A DNA stretch of 64,000 nucleotides from Lentibacillus jeotgali. GTDB lineage: Bacteria > Bacillota > Bacilli > Bacillales > Amphibacillaceae. The stretch's first letter is position 1. Each line of letters opens with the position of its first letter. A program made the position numbers and the translations under genes. The DNA lies in NCBI RefSeq assembly GCF_000224785.1, contig NZ_AGAV01000019.1, positions 62,001 to 126,000 on the forward strand. Reading direction: 5' to 3'. Positions 55,179-63,274 of the stretch are shown in pieces. Under the pieces are notes generated by a model. That model was not told where the DNA came from. It was given only the letters and a program-made list of their open reading frames with translations, and ran no database searches.

Positions 55179-56795
55179 ATGGGATTAAAGAAGCTGCCGA
55201 TACGTCTTAAAATTATGATTCTATCGTTTGGTATTGTACTCTTTTCCTTGCTGATAGGCGGGATTACTGTTATTGGCAATAAATACGAGAGTGAGGAAGA
55301 ACAGTTGGGTGAGCGGGGACTGATGACAGGCAGAATCGTGGCGAATTTGTCTGAAGTTAAGAAAGGTTTGATACAGCCTGATGGATGGGAAACGGTTAAT
55401 CCGGTTGTGGAGCGGATGCAGACGGTCAATCGTGTTGATTATATTGTTGTTTTGAATATGAACCGGATTCGCTATTCCCATCCGCTTGATGAACAGCTCG
55501 GGACGGTTTCTTCCGGAAAAGACGAAGGTGCAGCGTTTGCCGAGCACAGCTACGTCACGAGGGCTAAGGGGGAACAGGGGGCTGTTGTACGTTCCTTTGT
55601 CCCAATCATGAATGACAATCATGAACAAATCGGTGTGGTAATTGTGGGAAACATGCTGCCATCATTTTTGTCAATTTTGTCATCGATTCGTATTGAGATC
55701 ATGGCCATTGCTTTATTGACACTGGCGTTTGGTACTGCAGGCTCTTATCTTTTGGCGAATCATGTCAAACAGCAAACCTTTTTTATGGAGCCGTATGAAA
55801 TGGCACGTGTGCTTGAAGAACGCACCGCTGTTTTCCAGGCAATGCATGAAGGCGTGATTGCAGTTGACCGGAATCAAAGGCTTGTGGTCTTTAATGATAA
55901 GGCAAAGGAGATATTGGGCATTAACGAAGAAGTAGACGGGAAGCCGCTTGAAGCAATGTTTTCCGATCATGAGATCAGTAGTCATCTCAAAAAGAAATCA
56001 AAGAAATTCAATGAAACGGTCCGTATCGGTGCCCGCTTGATTATGCTCAATCGTGTTCCAATAAGAGTGGAAGGACAATTTGTCGGTACAATGATCATAT
56101 TTCAGGATAAGACCGATGTGACTAAAATGGCTGAGGAATTGACTGGTGTGAAAGCGTTCATTGACGCACTGCGCGTACAGAATCATGAATATATGAATAA
56201 GCTGCATACCATTGCCGGTCTCATCCAATTAGATCAAAACGAACGAGCTTTGGAATATGTCTTTCAAATGACCGATAAACAGGAAAAACTATCAAAATAT
56301 ATTTTGGAGCGGATTGAAAATTACAGTATTTCCGGTTTGATCATCAGTAAAATCCGAAGAGGCAAGGAGCTTGGCATTGATGTCACGCTGAATGAATCAA
56401 GCAAGCTTGAAACGTTTCCCGCAATGGTCAATGATCATGATCTTGTCAAGATGCTGGGCAATTTGATCGAAAATGCGTTTCATGCTTTAAAAGGGCTTAC
56501 AGATGGTGAGAAACATGTCGATATCACCATTAAACAGGACGCTGACAGATTCCTGATCAAAGTGGCAGATAATGGAGCAGGCATAACTGAAAATGATCTG
56601 CAACACATATTTGAAAAAGGCTATTCAACAAAAGAAGGGGACGGTTCCGGCCTGGGACTCTATTTAATTAAACAGACGGTAACAAAGGCGGGCGGAACGA
56701 TAGACGTTCACTCGTCAGTGAATAAAGGAACAGAAATGGTTATCGAGCTGCCAATGCAGATGGGAGGGCTAACGACCAATGAAGCAGTCAGATAA
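55179..56795 (+). CDS. Sensor histidine kinase, DcuS/CitA/DctS class
   Basis: A 538-residue membrane kinase. TM1 (residues ~9-30), an extracytoplasmic sensor domain (~32-170) with the family's RYSHP motif (NRIRYSHPLDEQLGT), TM2 (~172-192), a cytoplasmic PAS domain (~212-320), a SpoB-like dimerisation helix with phospho-His ~336 (RVQNHEYMNKLHTIAGLIQL), then the ATPase domain (NLIENAFHALKG, DNGAGI, GDGSGLGLYLIKQ). RYSHP-type sensors bind di- or tricarboxylates. It overlaps its response regulator by 17 nt. Confidence 0.9.
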   Translation: MGLKKLPIRLKIMILSFGIVLFSLLIGGITVIGNKYESEEEQLGERGLMTGRIVANLSEVKKGLIQPDGWETVNPVVERMQTVNRVDYIVVLNMNRIRYSHPLDEQLGTVSSGKDEGAAFAEHSYVTRAKGEQGAVVRSFVPIMNDNHEQIGVVIVGNMLPSFLSILSSIRIEIMAIALLTLAFGTAGSYLLANHVKQQTFFMEPYEMARVLEERTAVFQAMHEGVIAVDRNQRLVVFNDKAKEILGINEEVDGKPLEAMFSDHEISSHLKKKSKKFNETVRIGARLIMLNRVPIRVEGQFVGTMIIFQDKTDVTKMAEELTGVKAFIDALRVQNHEYMNKLHTIAGLIQLDQNERALEYVFQMTDKQEKLSKYILERIENYSISGLIISKIRRGKELGIDVTLNESSKLETFPAMVNDHDLVKMLGNLIENAFHALKGLTDGEKHVDITIKQDADRFLIKVADNGAGITENDLQHIFEKGYSTKEGDGSGLGLYLIKQTVTKAGGTIDVHSSVNKGTEMVIELPMQMGGLTTNEAVR

Positions 56796-57465
56796 TATCA
56801 GTGTATTATTAATTGAAGATGATCCGATGGTCCAGGAAGTTAACCAGCAAATGATTGAGAAGGTTGAAGACTTTCAGGTGATAGCGGCAGCCGCAGATGG
56901 GATAGCAGGATTGAAGATTGCAGAAAAGCAAAATCCCGATCTTGTTGTGCTTGATATTTTCATGCCTGAACTTGATGGAATCCAGACATTAAATAAACTT
57001 CGCAGTGCAGAAATGGATATTGATATTCTCGTCATTTCAGCTGCTGATGATACAGACACAATCAAAAAGACTCTGCAGTATGGTGCGATCGACTATATCA
57101 TCAAACCATTCAAATTTGATCGACTTGCTCAGGCTTTAAATAAATACAAAGCATTTTTGCGCCAATTTTCCCGGTCAGCCAGAACTGAACAAAAGGAACT
57201 TGATGCTCTAATATCGCAAACCACTGAAAAACAACATGATATGTATCCCCCAAAAGGACTTAATCAGCAAACATTGACACAAGTAAAGGGATATATAGCC
57301 GGACAGACATTACCTGTATCGGCAGATGAAACGGCCGCGCATATCGGAATTGCCCGTGTTACCGCCAGGCGCTATCTTGATTATATGGTAAAAGTTGAAC
57401 AGGCGGAAATCCATTTGCAATATGGTGAAGTGGGACGCCCCGTGAATCGCTACCGGCTTAAATGA
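56779..57465 (+). CDS. Response regulator, DctR/CitT/DcuR class
   Basis: A 228-residue regulator. The receiver domain (1-~120) has the acidic pair in LLIEDDPMV, phospho-acceptor Asp59 in LVVLDIFMPELDG, and Lys in IKPFKFDRL. The C-terminal helix-turn-helix (~165-225: SADETAAHIGIARVTARRYL) is typical of this class. It most likely activates the TAXI-TRAP genes downstream, which begin 107 nt later behind a cre site. Confidence 0.9.
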   Translation: MKQSDNISVLLIEDDPMVQEVNQQMIEKVEDFQVIAAAADGIAGLKIAEKQNPDLVVLDIFMPELDGIQTLNKLRSAEMDIDILVISAADDTDTIKKTLQYGAIDYIIKPFKFDRLAQALNKYKAFLRQFSRSARTEQKELDALISQTTEKQHDMYPPKGLNQQTLTQVKGYIAGQTLPVSADETAAHIGIARVTARRYLDYMVKVEQAEIHLQYGEVGRPVNRYRLK

Positions 57466-57525
57466 TCAAATCAAAGACCAAAAAGAACAAAATGTCCATT
57501 ATGTTCGTAATATTTAAAAATATAT

Positions 57526-57541
57526 TTGAAAGCGTTATCAT
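57526..57541 (+). promoter_or_regulatory. CcpA cre site before the TAXI-TRAP genes
   Basis: TTGAAAGCGTTATCAT fits the consensus WTGNAARCGNWWWCAW at all 16 positions. It lies 31 nt before the start codon, a position expected for catabolite repression. Confidence 0.75.
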
Positions 57542-57572
57542 TAAAGAAATATTTAAATTAGGGGGTTAGATT

Positions 57573-58571
57573 ATGAAGAGAAAACTTTTTTTTATCAGTC
57601 TTTTCCTTATGGTTATTTTTCTTGCAGCCTGCGGAGGTGACAGCGAGTCTGCTGAGGGAACAGAAGGGTCAGGCGGCGGAGATGGTGAATCACTTGTTTT
57701 TGGGACCGGAGGAACGTCCGGGACATATTATCCGATCGGTGGTGCCCTGAAACCAATCTTTGAAGAGAGTGATCAGGTCGGTAATGTGACAGTTGAGTCC
57801 ACCGGAGCTTCGGTTGCTAACATCCAAAATATGCAGGATGGACTAAATCAAATGACAATCATTATGAGTGATGTTGCTTATGATGCATTGGAAGGAACAG
57901 GTCAGTTTGAGGGAAATCAGGCAGATATCCAAGCAATGGCTGGCATGTATCAAAATGTCGTACAGGTTGTAGCGATGGCTGACAGTGGAATTGAAACGAT
58001 TCAGGACCTGGAAGGAAAGCGTGTTGGTGTCGGCAAAGTAGGCTCCGGTGTTGAGCAGAGTGCACAAAAAGTTCTGGAGGCTATTGACCTGACATATGAT
58101 GACTTGTCCAAGGTTACACATACCGGATACGCTGACAGTGTTCAGGAAATGAAGAATGGAACGCTCGATGCTGCTTTCTTCACGTCAGGTGTTCCAAACA
58201 GCAATATCACCGATTTGAAGCAGCAAAATGACATTGTATTCGTTGAAATTAAAGATGATGTTGCTTCAACATTAATGGACAGCTACCCTTTCTATAAAGA
58301 GTATACAATTCCTGCCGGGGATGAAGCCATGTATAACCTTGATCAGGAAGTAACTACGGTCGGCATTCAAAATATGATTGCCGTTTCACCGGATTTAAGT
58401 GAAGATCTCGTTTATGATCTGACCAAGCGTTATTACGAGTATCTTGGAAGTGACGAGGTTTCGATCAGTGGATTGAATGAATTGCCTCGCGAAGATATAG
58501 CCAAAGACTTAGTCGCACCACTGCATCCTGGCGCCAAAAAGTTTTATGAAGAGAATGGCATGCTGGAATAA
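57573..58571 (+). CDS. TAXI-family TRAP transporter substrate-binding lipoprotein
   Basis: A 332-residue lipoprotein. Its signal peptide ends in the lipobox LAAC (Cys20), followed by a flexible Gly/Ser/Glu linker. The mature TAXI domain begins LVFGTGGTSGTYYPIGGALK and contains GVGKVGSGVEQSA and DAAFFTSGVPNSNI. TAXI proteins feed fused TRAP permeases such as the one downstream; glutamate and other carboxylates are known or suspected ligands. A GGGGG site precedes the ATG. The cre site and the upstream two-component system predict substrate induction and glucose repression. Confidence 0.9.
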   Translation: MKRKLFFISLFLMVIFLAACGGDSESAEGTEGSGGGDGESLVFGTGGTSGTYYPIGGALKPIFEESDQVGNVTVESTGASVANIQNMQDGLNQMTIIMSDVAYDALEGTGQFEGNQADIQAMAGMYQNVVQVVAMADSGIETIQDLEGKRVGVGKVGSGVEQSAQKVLEAIDLTYDDLSKVTHTGYADSVQEMKNGTLDAAFFTSGVPNSNITDLKQQNDIVFVEIKDDVASTLMDSYPFYKEYTIPAGDEAMYNLDQEVTTVGIQNMIAVSPDLSEDLVYDLTKRYYEYLGSDEVSISGLNELPREDIAKDLVAPLHPGAKKFYEENGMLE

Positions 58572-58574
58572 TCG

Positions 58575-59066
58575 ATGTTCCGAAAATATAAGGCAGTCTT
58601 TTCTTTAGCGCTTCTTACCCTGATTTTAATCGGAGTTATGTCTATACCGGTAAAAGCACTGACTGTTTTGAACGGCGGCGAGAAAGTCTATGCTCTATAC
58701 CTGAACGAACGCTCCTTTTCCATTCAGTGGATACATTCAGTGGAAAAGGAAGAATGGATAGAGTATTTTAATATCAAGGATGATGTATTGTATTTAGAGT
58801 CAACTAAATTCAAAACGTTCGGTGCGGGTGTTCCATCTCAATCGGAACGCCCTGCCGTTTTAAAAGATGGCTGGGTTCATATGGATATTAAACGGAAAAT
58901 CGGCGAAGCGCTTGTCGTCCGTTCCCATCAATTGAACGATTATCAACTGGCGTTTGGCAGCAATACGTATGATTTACAGCCAAGTGATGAAGCTTATACG
59001 ATAACTGTAAACAAGATACCTTTACATTCTATATTATTCACATATCTGAAGCGCATTGTGAGGTGA
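58575..59066 (+). CDS. DUF1850 domain-containing protein
   Basis: A 163-residue protein with one N-terminal hydrophobic segment (ALLTLILIGVMSIPVKAL) that may be a signal or anchor. The remaining part has the DUF1850 hallmarks FSIQWIHSVEKEEWIEYF and the glycine-rich FGAGVPS. It sits exactly between the TAXI protein and the fused permease, 3 nt after the former and 4 nt before the latter. This gene order is conserved in many TAXI-TRAP loci, so a helper role in uptake or assembly is likely but not shown. Confidence 0.85.
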   Translation: MFRKYKAVFSLALLTLILIGVMSIPVKALTVLNGGEKVYALYLNERSFSIQWIHSVEKEEWIEYFNIKDDVLYLESTKFKTFGAGVPSQSERPAVLKDGWVHMDIKRKIGEALVVRSHQLNDYQLAFGSNTYDLQPSDEAYTITVNKIPLHSILFTYLKRIVR

Positions 59067-59070
59067 GGTA

Positions 59071-61230
59071 ATGGATAAGGATAAAAAAACAAACGTTGAA
59101 GATTATGACCGTGAAAGCAACATCAGAACCAATTATCCGAAAAGCATCGGTATTTTCATAACCGTTGCCGGGGGAGCGCTTGGTTTGTTCCATTTATATA
59201 CGTCATATGCAGGGTCGTTGGTGGATATAAAGCAAAGGAGCATTCATTTATATGCGCTGATACTTTTAGGGTTTTTATTATATCCGCTTATGAAAAAAGG
59301 GAATAAAAACAAAATACCATTTTACGATTATATCATCGCTGGCTTGGCAGCAGGGGCCGGTCTTTATATGCTGTTTACCGCCAATCGGATTATTGAATCG
59401 GGCGGTCAGATCAATCAAGTGGATTTGTATGTTGGGTTTGCTGTGCTCATTCTGCTGCTGGAAATAACCCGGCGTGTCACCGGATGGGGATTGACCCTGC
59501 TGGCGCTGGGATTCCTTATTTACGGTTTTTACGTTAAACTGTCTGTATACCCGGAATTGACAGCACCCGTCGTTCTTAATGTATCAGAGGGCATTATTTC
59601 GCATCTGATATATATCACAGAAGGTATATTGGGTACCGCTATCGGCGTCTCAGCCAGTTATATCATTCTATTCATTTTGTTTGGTGCATTTTTGAGCAAG
59701 TCCGGTATGGGACAGATGTTTAATGATCTGGCAATGGCTGTTGCCGGACATACAAAAGGCGGGCCTGCCAAAGTTGCTGTTCTGTCAAGCGGGTTTTTAG
59801 GTTCGATTAACGGTTCGGCGATTGCCAACGTTGTGACAACCGGTGCCTTTACGATTCCGTTAATGAAGAAAATCGGCTACCATAAAAATTTCTCGGGTGC
59901 AGTCGAATCGGCTTCAAGTGTCGGCGGACAGATTTTGCCGCCGATTATGGGGGCAGCGGCATTTATTATGGCTGAAAATCTGGGGATACCATACACGACC
60001 ATTATACTTGCCGGCATCATCCCGGCTTTGTTGTTTTACATTGGTATTTTGCTTCAGGTTCATATACGTGCATCAAAACTTGGATTAAAAGGGTTGAACC
60101 GGAATGAACTTCCTTCCGTTACCGAAGTGCTGAAGAAACGCGGTCATTTATTGATTCCGATGGTCATTTTGCTATACTTGCTATTTTCAGGTAAAACACC
60201 TTTTTATGCGGCATTTTGGGCCATCATTGCGACTGTTATTATAACAGGAACAGGCAGGATGCTTTTGGTCAGTGCAGCTGTATCAATGTTTTTAATTTTT
60301 GAACCCCAAGTCCGTGCGATTTTATCCGGTACCAGTATCCCAGGTGTGCGGGACAATTGGCTTGAGCTCGGTTTAGTTGTTGCCATTCCTTTCATTGTTA
60401 ATCTGGTTCGTAAAAAAGCAGGTGTTAAGGCTGAGGAAATTAGTGTCAGGTCATTTGTCGGCTCGCTGGAGGATGGTGTACGGACGACAATTCCCGTGGC
60501 TATTGCCTGCGGTGCTGTTGGCATTATTGTGGGGATTGCTTCATTGACTGGTGTGGCACTGGAAATTGCCAGCACGATCGTAAGCCTTGGTGAAGTGATT
60601 GACAGCCCGCTTGTCCAATTGCTGATTACCCTGGTCTTGACAATGGTTGCATCGATTATTTTGGGTATGGGGCTGCCAAGTATCCCGACATATATTATTA
60701 CGAGTACAATGGCCGCGCCAATATTGCTTCAACTTCCTTATTTCAGGGAAATGGCAGGGTCTGGTGAAACAGCGGTATTTGTTGCGCATATGTTTGTGTT
60801 TTATTTTGGTATTTTCGCCAACATTACACCACCTGTGGCACTCGCGGCATTCGCCGGATCCGGTATCAGCGGCGGCGATCCGATGCGAACAGGATTTCAG
60901 GCCATGAAACTGGCGATTGCCGGATTTATTGTACCGTTCATGTTTGTATTCTCCCATGAAATGTTGATGATTGATGCAACAGCAGGGAATGTTCTCTTAA
61001 TTGCAACGACCTCGCTGATGGGTGTCTTTCTATTGTCAGTTGCAGCCGAGGGACACTTTAAAGTTCCGCTCCGATGGTATTTAAGAATCATTGCTATTGT
61101 CGGGGCACTGTTTTTGATATATCCGGGAATATGGACGGATATTGCAGGGTTAATTGCATTTGCCTTGGTAATCGCAAACCGCTTTACTAAAAAAATTGAA
61201 CAGGAACCGGCCTCAATCGCAGAACAATAA
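59071..61230 (+). CDS. TRAP transporter permease, fused DctQM (4TM/12TM) type
   Basis: A 719-residue membrane protein. The N-terminal part (residues ~25-180) holds the four DctQ-like helices, and the rest is the DctM-like permease. Family motifs: GQMFNDLAMAVAGHTKGGPA, GSINGSAIANVVTTGAFTIP, SSVGGQILPPIMGAAAFIMA and ILGMGLPSIPTYIITSTMAA. It works with the TAXI protein as a Na+-driven importer. GAGGTAATG gives a ribosome site just before ATG 59071. Confidence 0.93.
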   Translation: MDKDKKTNVEDYDRESNIRTNYPKSIGIFITVAGGALGLFHLYTSYAGSLVDIKQRSIHLYALILLGFLLYPLMKKGNKNKIPFYDYIIAGLAAGAGLYMLFTANRIIESGGQINQVDLYVGFAVLILLLEITRRVTGWGLTLLALGFLIYGFYVKLSVYPELTAPVVLNVSEGIISHLIYITEGILGTAIGVSASYIILFILFGAFLSKSGMGQMFNDLAMAVAGHTKGGPAKVAVLSSGFLGSINGSAIANVVTTGAFTIPLMKKIGYHKNFSGAVESASSVGGQILPPIMGAAAFIMAENLGIPYTTIILAGIIPALLFYIGILLQVHIRASKLGLKGLNRNELPSVTEVLKKRGHLLIPMVILLYLLFSGKTPFYAAFWAIIATVIITGTGRMLLVSAAVSMFLIFEPQVRAILSGTSIPGVRDNWLELGLVVAIPFIVNLVRKKAGVKAEEISVRSFVGSLEDGVRTTIPVAIACGAVGIIVGIASLTGVALEIASTIVSLGEVIDSPLVQLLITLVLTMVASIILGMGLPSIPTYIITSTMAAPILLQLPYFREMAGSGETAVFVAHMFVFYFGIFANITPPVALAAFAGSGISGGDPMRTGFQAMKLAIAGFIVPFMFVFSHEMLMIDATAGNVLLIATTSLMGVFLLSVAAEGHFKVPLRWYLRIIAIVGALFLIYPGIWTDIAGLIAFALVIANRFTKKIEQEPASIAEQ

Positions 61231-61272
61231 TGTGATTTTAATAGATTCCGATTTTTGTAAGGAGGTATTTTA

Positions 61273-62064
61273 ATGGATCTTGGTCTGAAAGATAAATCTG
61301 TCATTGTTTTGGCGTCCAGCAAAGGGCTTGGAAAAGCAACTGCCCATCAATTTGCTGCAGAAGGGGCACGTGTATTTTTAGCCAGCCGCGATGAAGACGC
61401 ACTGGAAAAGACGGCTGCAGAAATACGTGACGGGACAGGTAATCCAAGTGTTGCGTACAGTGTTTGTGATATTAAAAATGTTGATTCTATTAAACAACTT
61501 GTCGATCAGGCAGTCAGTGAACACGGACTAATAGACGTATTAATCAATAATGCAGGCGGCCCCCCGGCAGGTACGTTCGATGAAGTCGATGATGATGCCT
61601 GGCAGCATGCATTTGAACTTAATCTCTTAAGCTTTGTCCGTGCGATTCGGGAAGTTCTGCCTTATATGCGAGAGCAGGGCAGAGGACACATTTTGAATTT
61701 TGCTTCTTCATCCATCAAGCAGCCGATCGATGGACTGATTTTATCGAATACGTTCAGGGCCGGCATTACTGGACTTGCGAAAAGTTTGTCGCAGGAACTT
61801 GCAGGCGATAACATATTGATTAACACAATTGGGCCCGGAAGGATTGGCACCGACCGTGTCGACCATCTTGATTCAGTCCAGTCTGATAAACTTGGTATTC
61901 CGATTGAGGAAGTTAAAGAAGAAGCTGAGCGTAAAATCCCAATTGGCCGCTATGGAGAACCTGAAGAACTTGCCAGAATCGCAGTATTTCTCTGCTCACT
62001 GGCGAATTCGTACGTTACCGGGCAATCACTTCTGGTAGATGGCGGCATGGTTAAGGCGCTGTAA
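61273..62064 (+). CDS. SDR-family oxidoreductase
   Basis: A 263-residue short-chain dehydrogenase related to FabG/YkvO types. The cofactor motif is altered to ASSKGLGKATA (usual TGxxxGIG), followed by NNAGGPPAGTF and LNFASSSIKQP. The YxxxK position is replaced: the usual Tyr appears as Asn-Thr in SNTFRAGITGLAKSL, so the catalytic Tyr is not obvious. The C-terminus is TGQSLLVDGGMVKAL. This subgroup (GGPPxG, missing Tyr) recurs in Bacillaceae and may use an atypical mechanism. TAAGGAGG precedes the ATG, and it follows the permease by 42 nt, probably in the same operon. Confidence 0.82.
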   Translation: MDLGLKDKSVIVLASSKGLGKATAHQFAAEGARVFLASRDEDALEKTAAEIRDGTGNPSVAYSVCDIKNVDSIKQLVDQAVSEHGLIDVLINNAGGPPAGTFDEVDDDAWQHAFELNLLSFVRAIREVLPYMREQGRGHILNFASSSIKQPIDGLILSNTFRAGITGLAKSLSQELAGDNILINTIGPGRIGTDRVDHLDSVQSDKLGIPIEEVKEEAERKIPIGRYGEPEELARIAVFLCSLANSYVTGQSLLVDGGMVKAL

Positions 62065-62085
62065 AACTTAATCGTATAGTATAGG

Positions 62086-62127
62086 TTGGAAAAAAGGTTT
62101 GAGGTTGTCATCAAACCTTTTTCCAAT
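62086..62127 (+). terminator. Terminator after the SDR gene
   Basis: TTGGAAAAAAGGTTTGA pairs with TCAAACCTTTTTCCAA around an 8-nt loop. It closes the TAXI-TRAP-SDR unit. Confidence 0.8.
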
Positions 62128-62157
62128 TATTAATGGTAGATTCTATTATCTATTCTA

Positions 62158-62189
62158 TTGACATATCTATGTAATCGCTTTATTATAAT
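62158..62189 (+). promoter_or_regulatory. rbsR promoter
   Basis: TTGACA at 62158, 17 bp, TATTAT (overlapping a TATAAT at 62184). Transcription would begin near 62193, inside operator 1. Confidence 0.65.
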
Positions 62190-62205
62190 ATGTAACGGGT
62201 TACAT
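62190..62205 (+). promoter_or_regulatory. LacI-family operator 1 (rbsR)
   Basis: ATGTAACGGGTTACAT: 7-bp perfect half-sites ATGTAAC/GTTACAT around GG. It overlaps the predicted transcription start, as expected for autorepression. Confidence 0.8.
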
Positions 62206-62228
62206 GAATCCGCTATTATTTTATTAAT

Positions 62229-62244
62229 ATGTAACCCGTTACAT
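62229..62244 (+). promoter_or_regulatory. LacI-family operator 2 (rbsR)
   Basis: ATGTAACCCGTTACAT is the exact reverse complement of operator 1, 39 bp downstream and just before the rbsR ribosome site. Confidence 0.8.
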
Positions 62245-62283
62245 GAGTAGAGCGAAAAATACATGATAGAAAGGGCTTATTGT

Positions 62284-63258
62284 ATGGCGACTATCCGTGA
62301 TGTAGCTCAGCTCGCCAAGGTTTCGACGGCGACGGTTTCCAGGGTCATTAACAGCAATGGCTATGTGAATGAAGGGACAATAAAACGTGTCAAAGAAGCG
62401 ATTGAACAATTGAATTATTTTCCCAATGATGTGGCACGCAGTCTGTTTAAAGGCCGCTCAAAAATGATTGCACTGTTTGTGCCTGATATTACGAACCCCT
62501 TTTTCCCTGAACTTGCGCGAGCTATTGAGGATGTTACGAACCGGCATGATTATACCTTTGTCCTTTGCAATACGGATAGCGATATCCATAAAACAACTAA
62601 TTACCTGAATGCACTGCAGCAAAAATCTGCTGACGGCTTTATTATTGTTTCAGGCTCACTTACAGAAGACCATCTGAAAAATATTCAGGCACCGATTGTA
62701 GCGCTCGACCGCATCATCAGCACTGATATTTCTTCGGTAACTGTCAATAATCGGATTGGCAGCAGGCAGGCAGTAAACTATTTGAGGTCGCTCGGCTGCA
62801 GACGGATTGCCCACATTGCAGGACCAGAACATGTCGACAATGCCATATACCGTATGCGGGGGTATTTGGATGAAGTAAAACATGAAGATTGGTTTGACAG
62901 CAGTTATGTGGTATCGGGTGCGTATCATTTTGAAACAGCGCGGGAAGCTGCTGTACATTTGTTAACGAACAATCCGAGGATTGATGGAATTTTTGCCGGG
63001 AATGATCTAATGGGTACTGCTGTGCTGAATGCCGCAGCATCACTGGACATAAAAGTGCCAGAGGATCTTGCAGTAATTGGTTTTGATGGGATTTCCATGG
63101 GCGAAAGGGTCACTCCGGCATTAACGACGATGGCTCAGCCTATTTATGACATGGGTGCGGAAGCTGCAGAAATTCTAATAAAACAAATCAGGACACCATC
63201 TCAAAAGGTGATGAGAGAAGCGTTTAAGGTTAAACTAATCGAGCGGCAATCGACCTAA
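62284..63258 (+). CDS. rbsR: LacI-family repressor, RbsR-like
   Basis: A 324-residue regulator. Helix-turn-helix and hinge (residues 1-~55): MATIRDVAQLAKVSTATVSR, then ARSLFKGRS. A periplasmic-binding-like sensor domain follows (FVPDITNPFFPELARAIEDV, GFDGISMGERVTPALTTMAQP). The length and the N-terminal region resemble B. subtilis RbsR. ATG 62284 follows AGAAAGGG; an ATG at 62263 in frame lacks a site. The next gene is ribokinase, and two perfect operators lie in front, so it should repress rbs genes and itself until ribose (or a ribose derivative) binds. Confidence 0.9.
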   Translation: MATIRDVAQLAKVSTATVSRVINSNGYVNEGTIKRVKEAIEQLNYFPNDVARSLFKGRSKMIALFVPDITNPFFPELARAIEDVTNRHDYTFVLCNTDSDIHKTTNYLNALQQKSADGFIIVSGSLTEDHLKNIQAPIVALDRIISTDISSVTVNNRIGSRQAVNYLRSLGCRRIAHIAGPEHVDNAIYRMRGYLDEVKHEDWFDSSYVVSGAYHFETAREAAVHLLTNNPRIDGIFAGNDLMGTAVLNAAASLDIKVPEDLAVIGFDGISMGERVTPALTTMAQPIYDMGAEAAEILIKQIRTPSQKVMREAFKVKLIERQST

Positions 63259-63274
63259 AGAAAGGAGAAAATAC

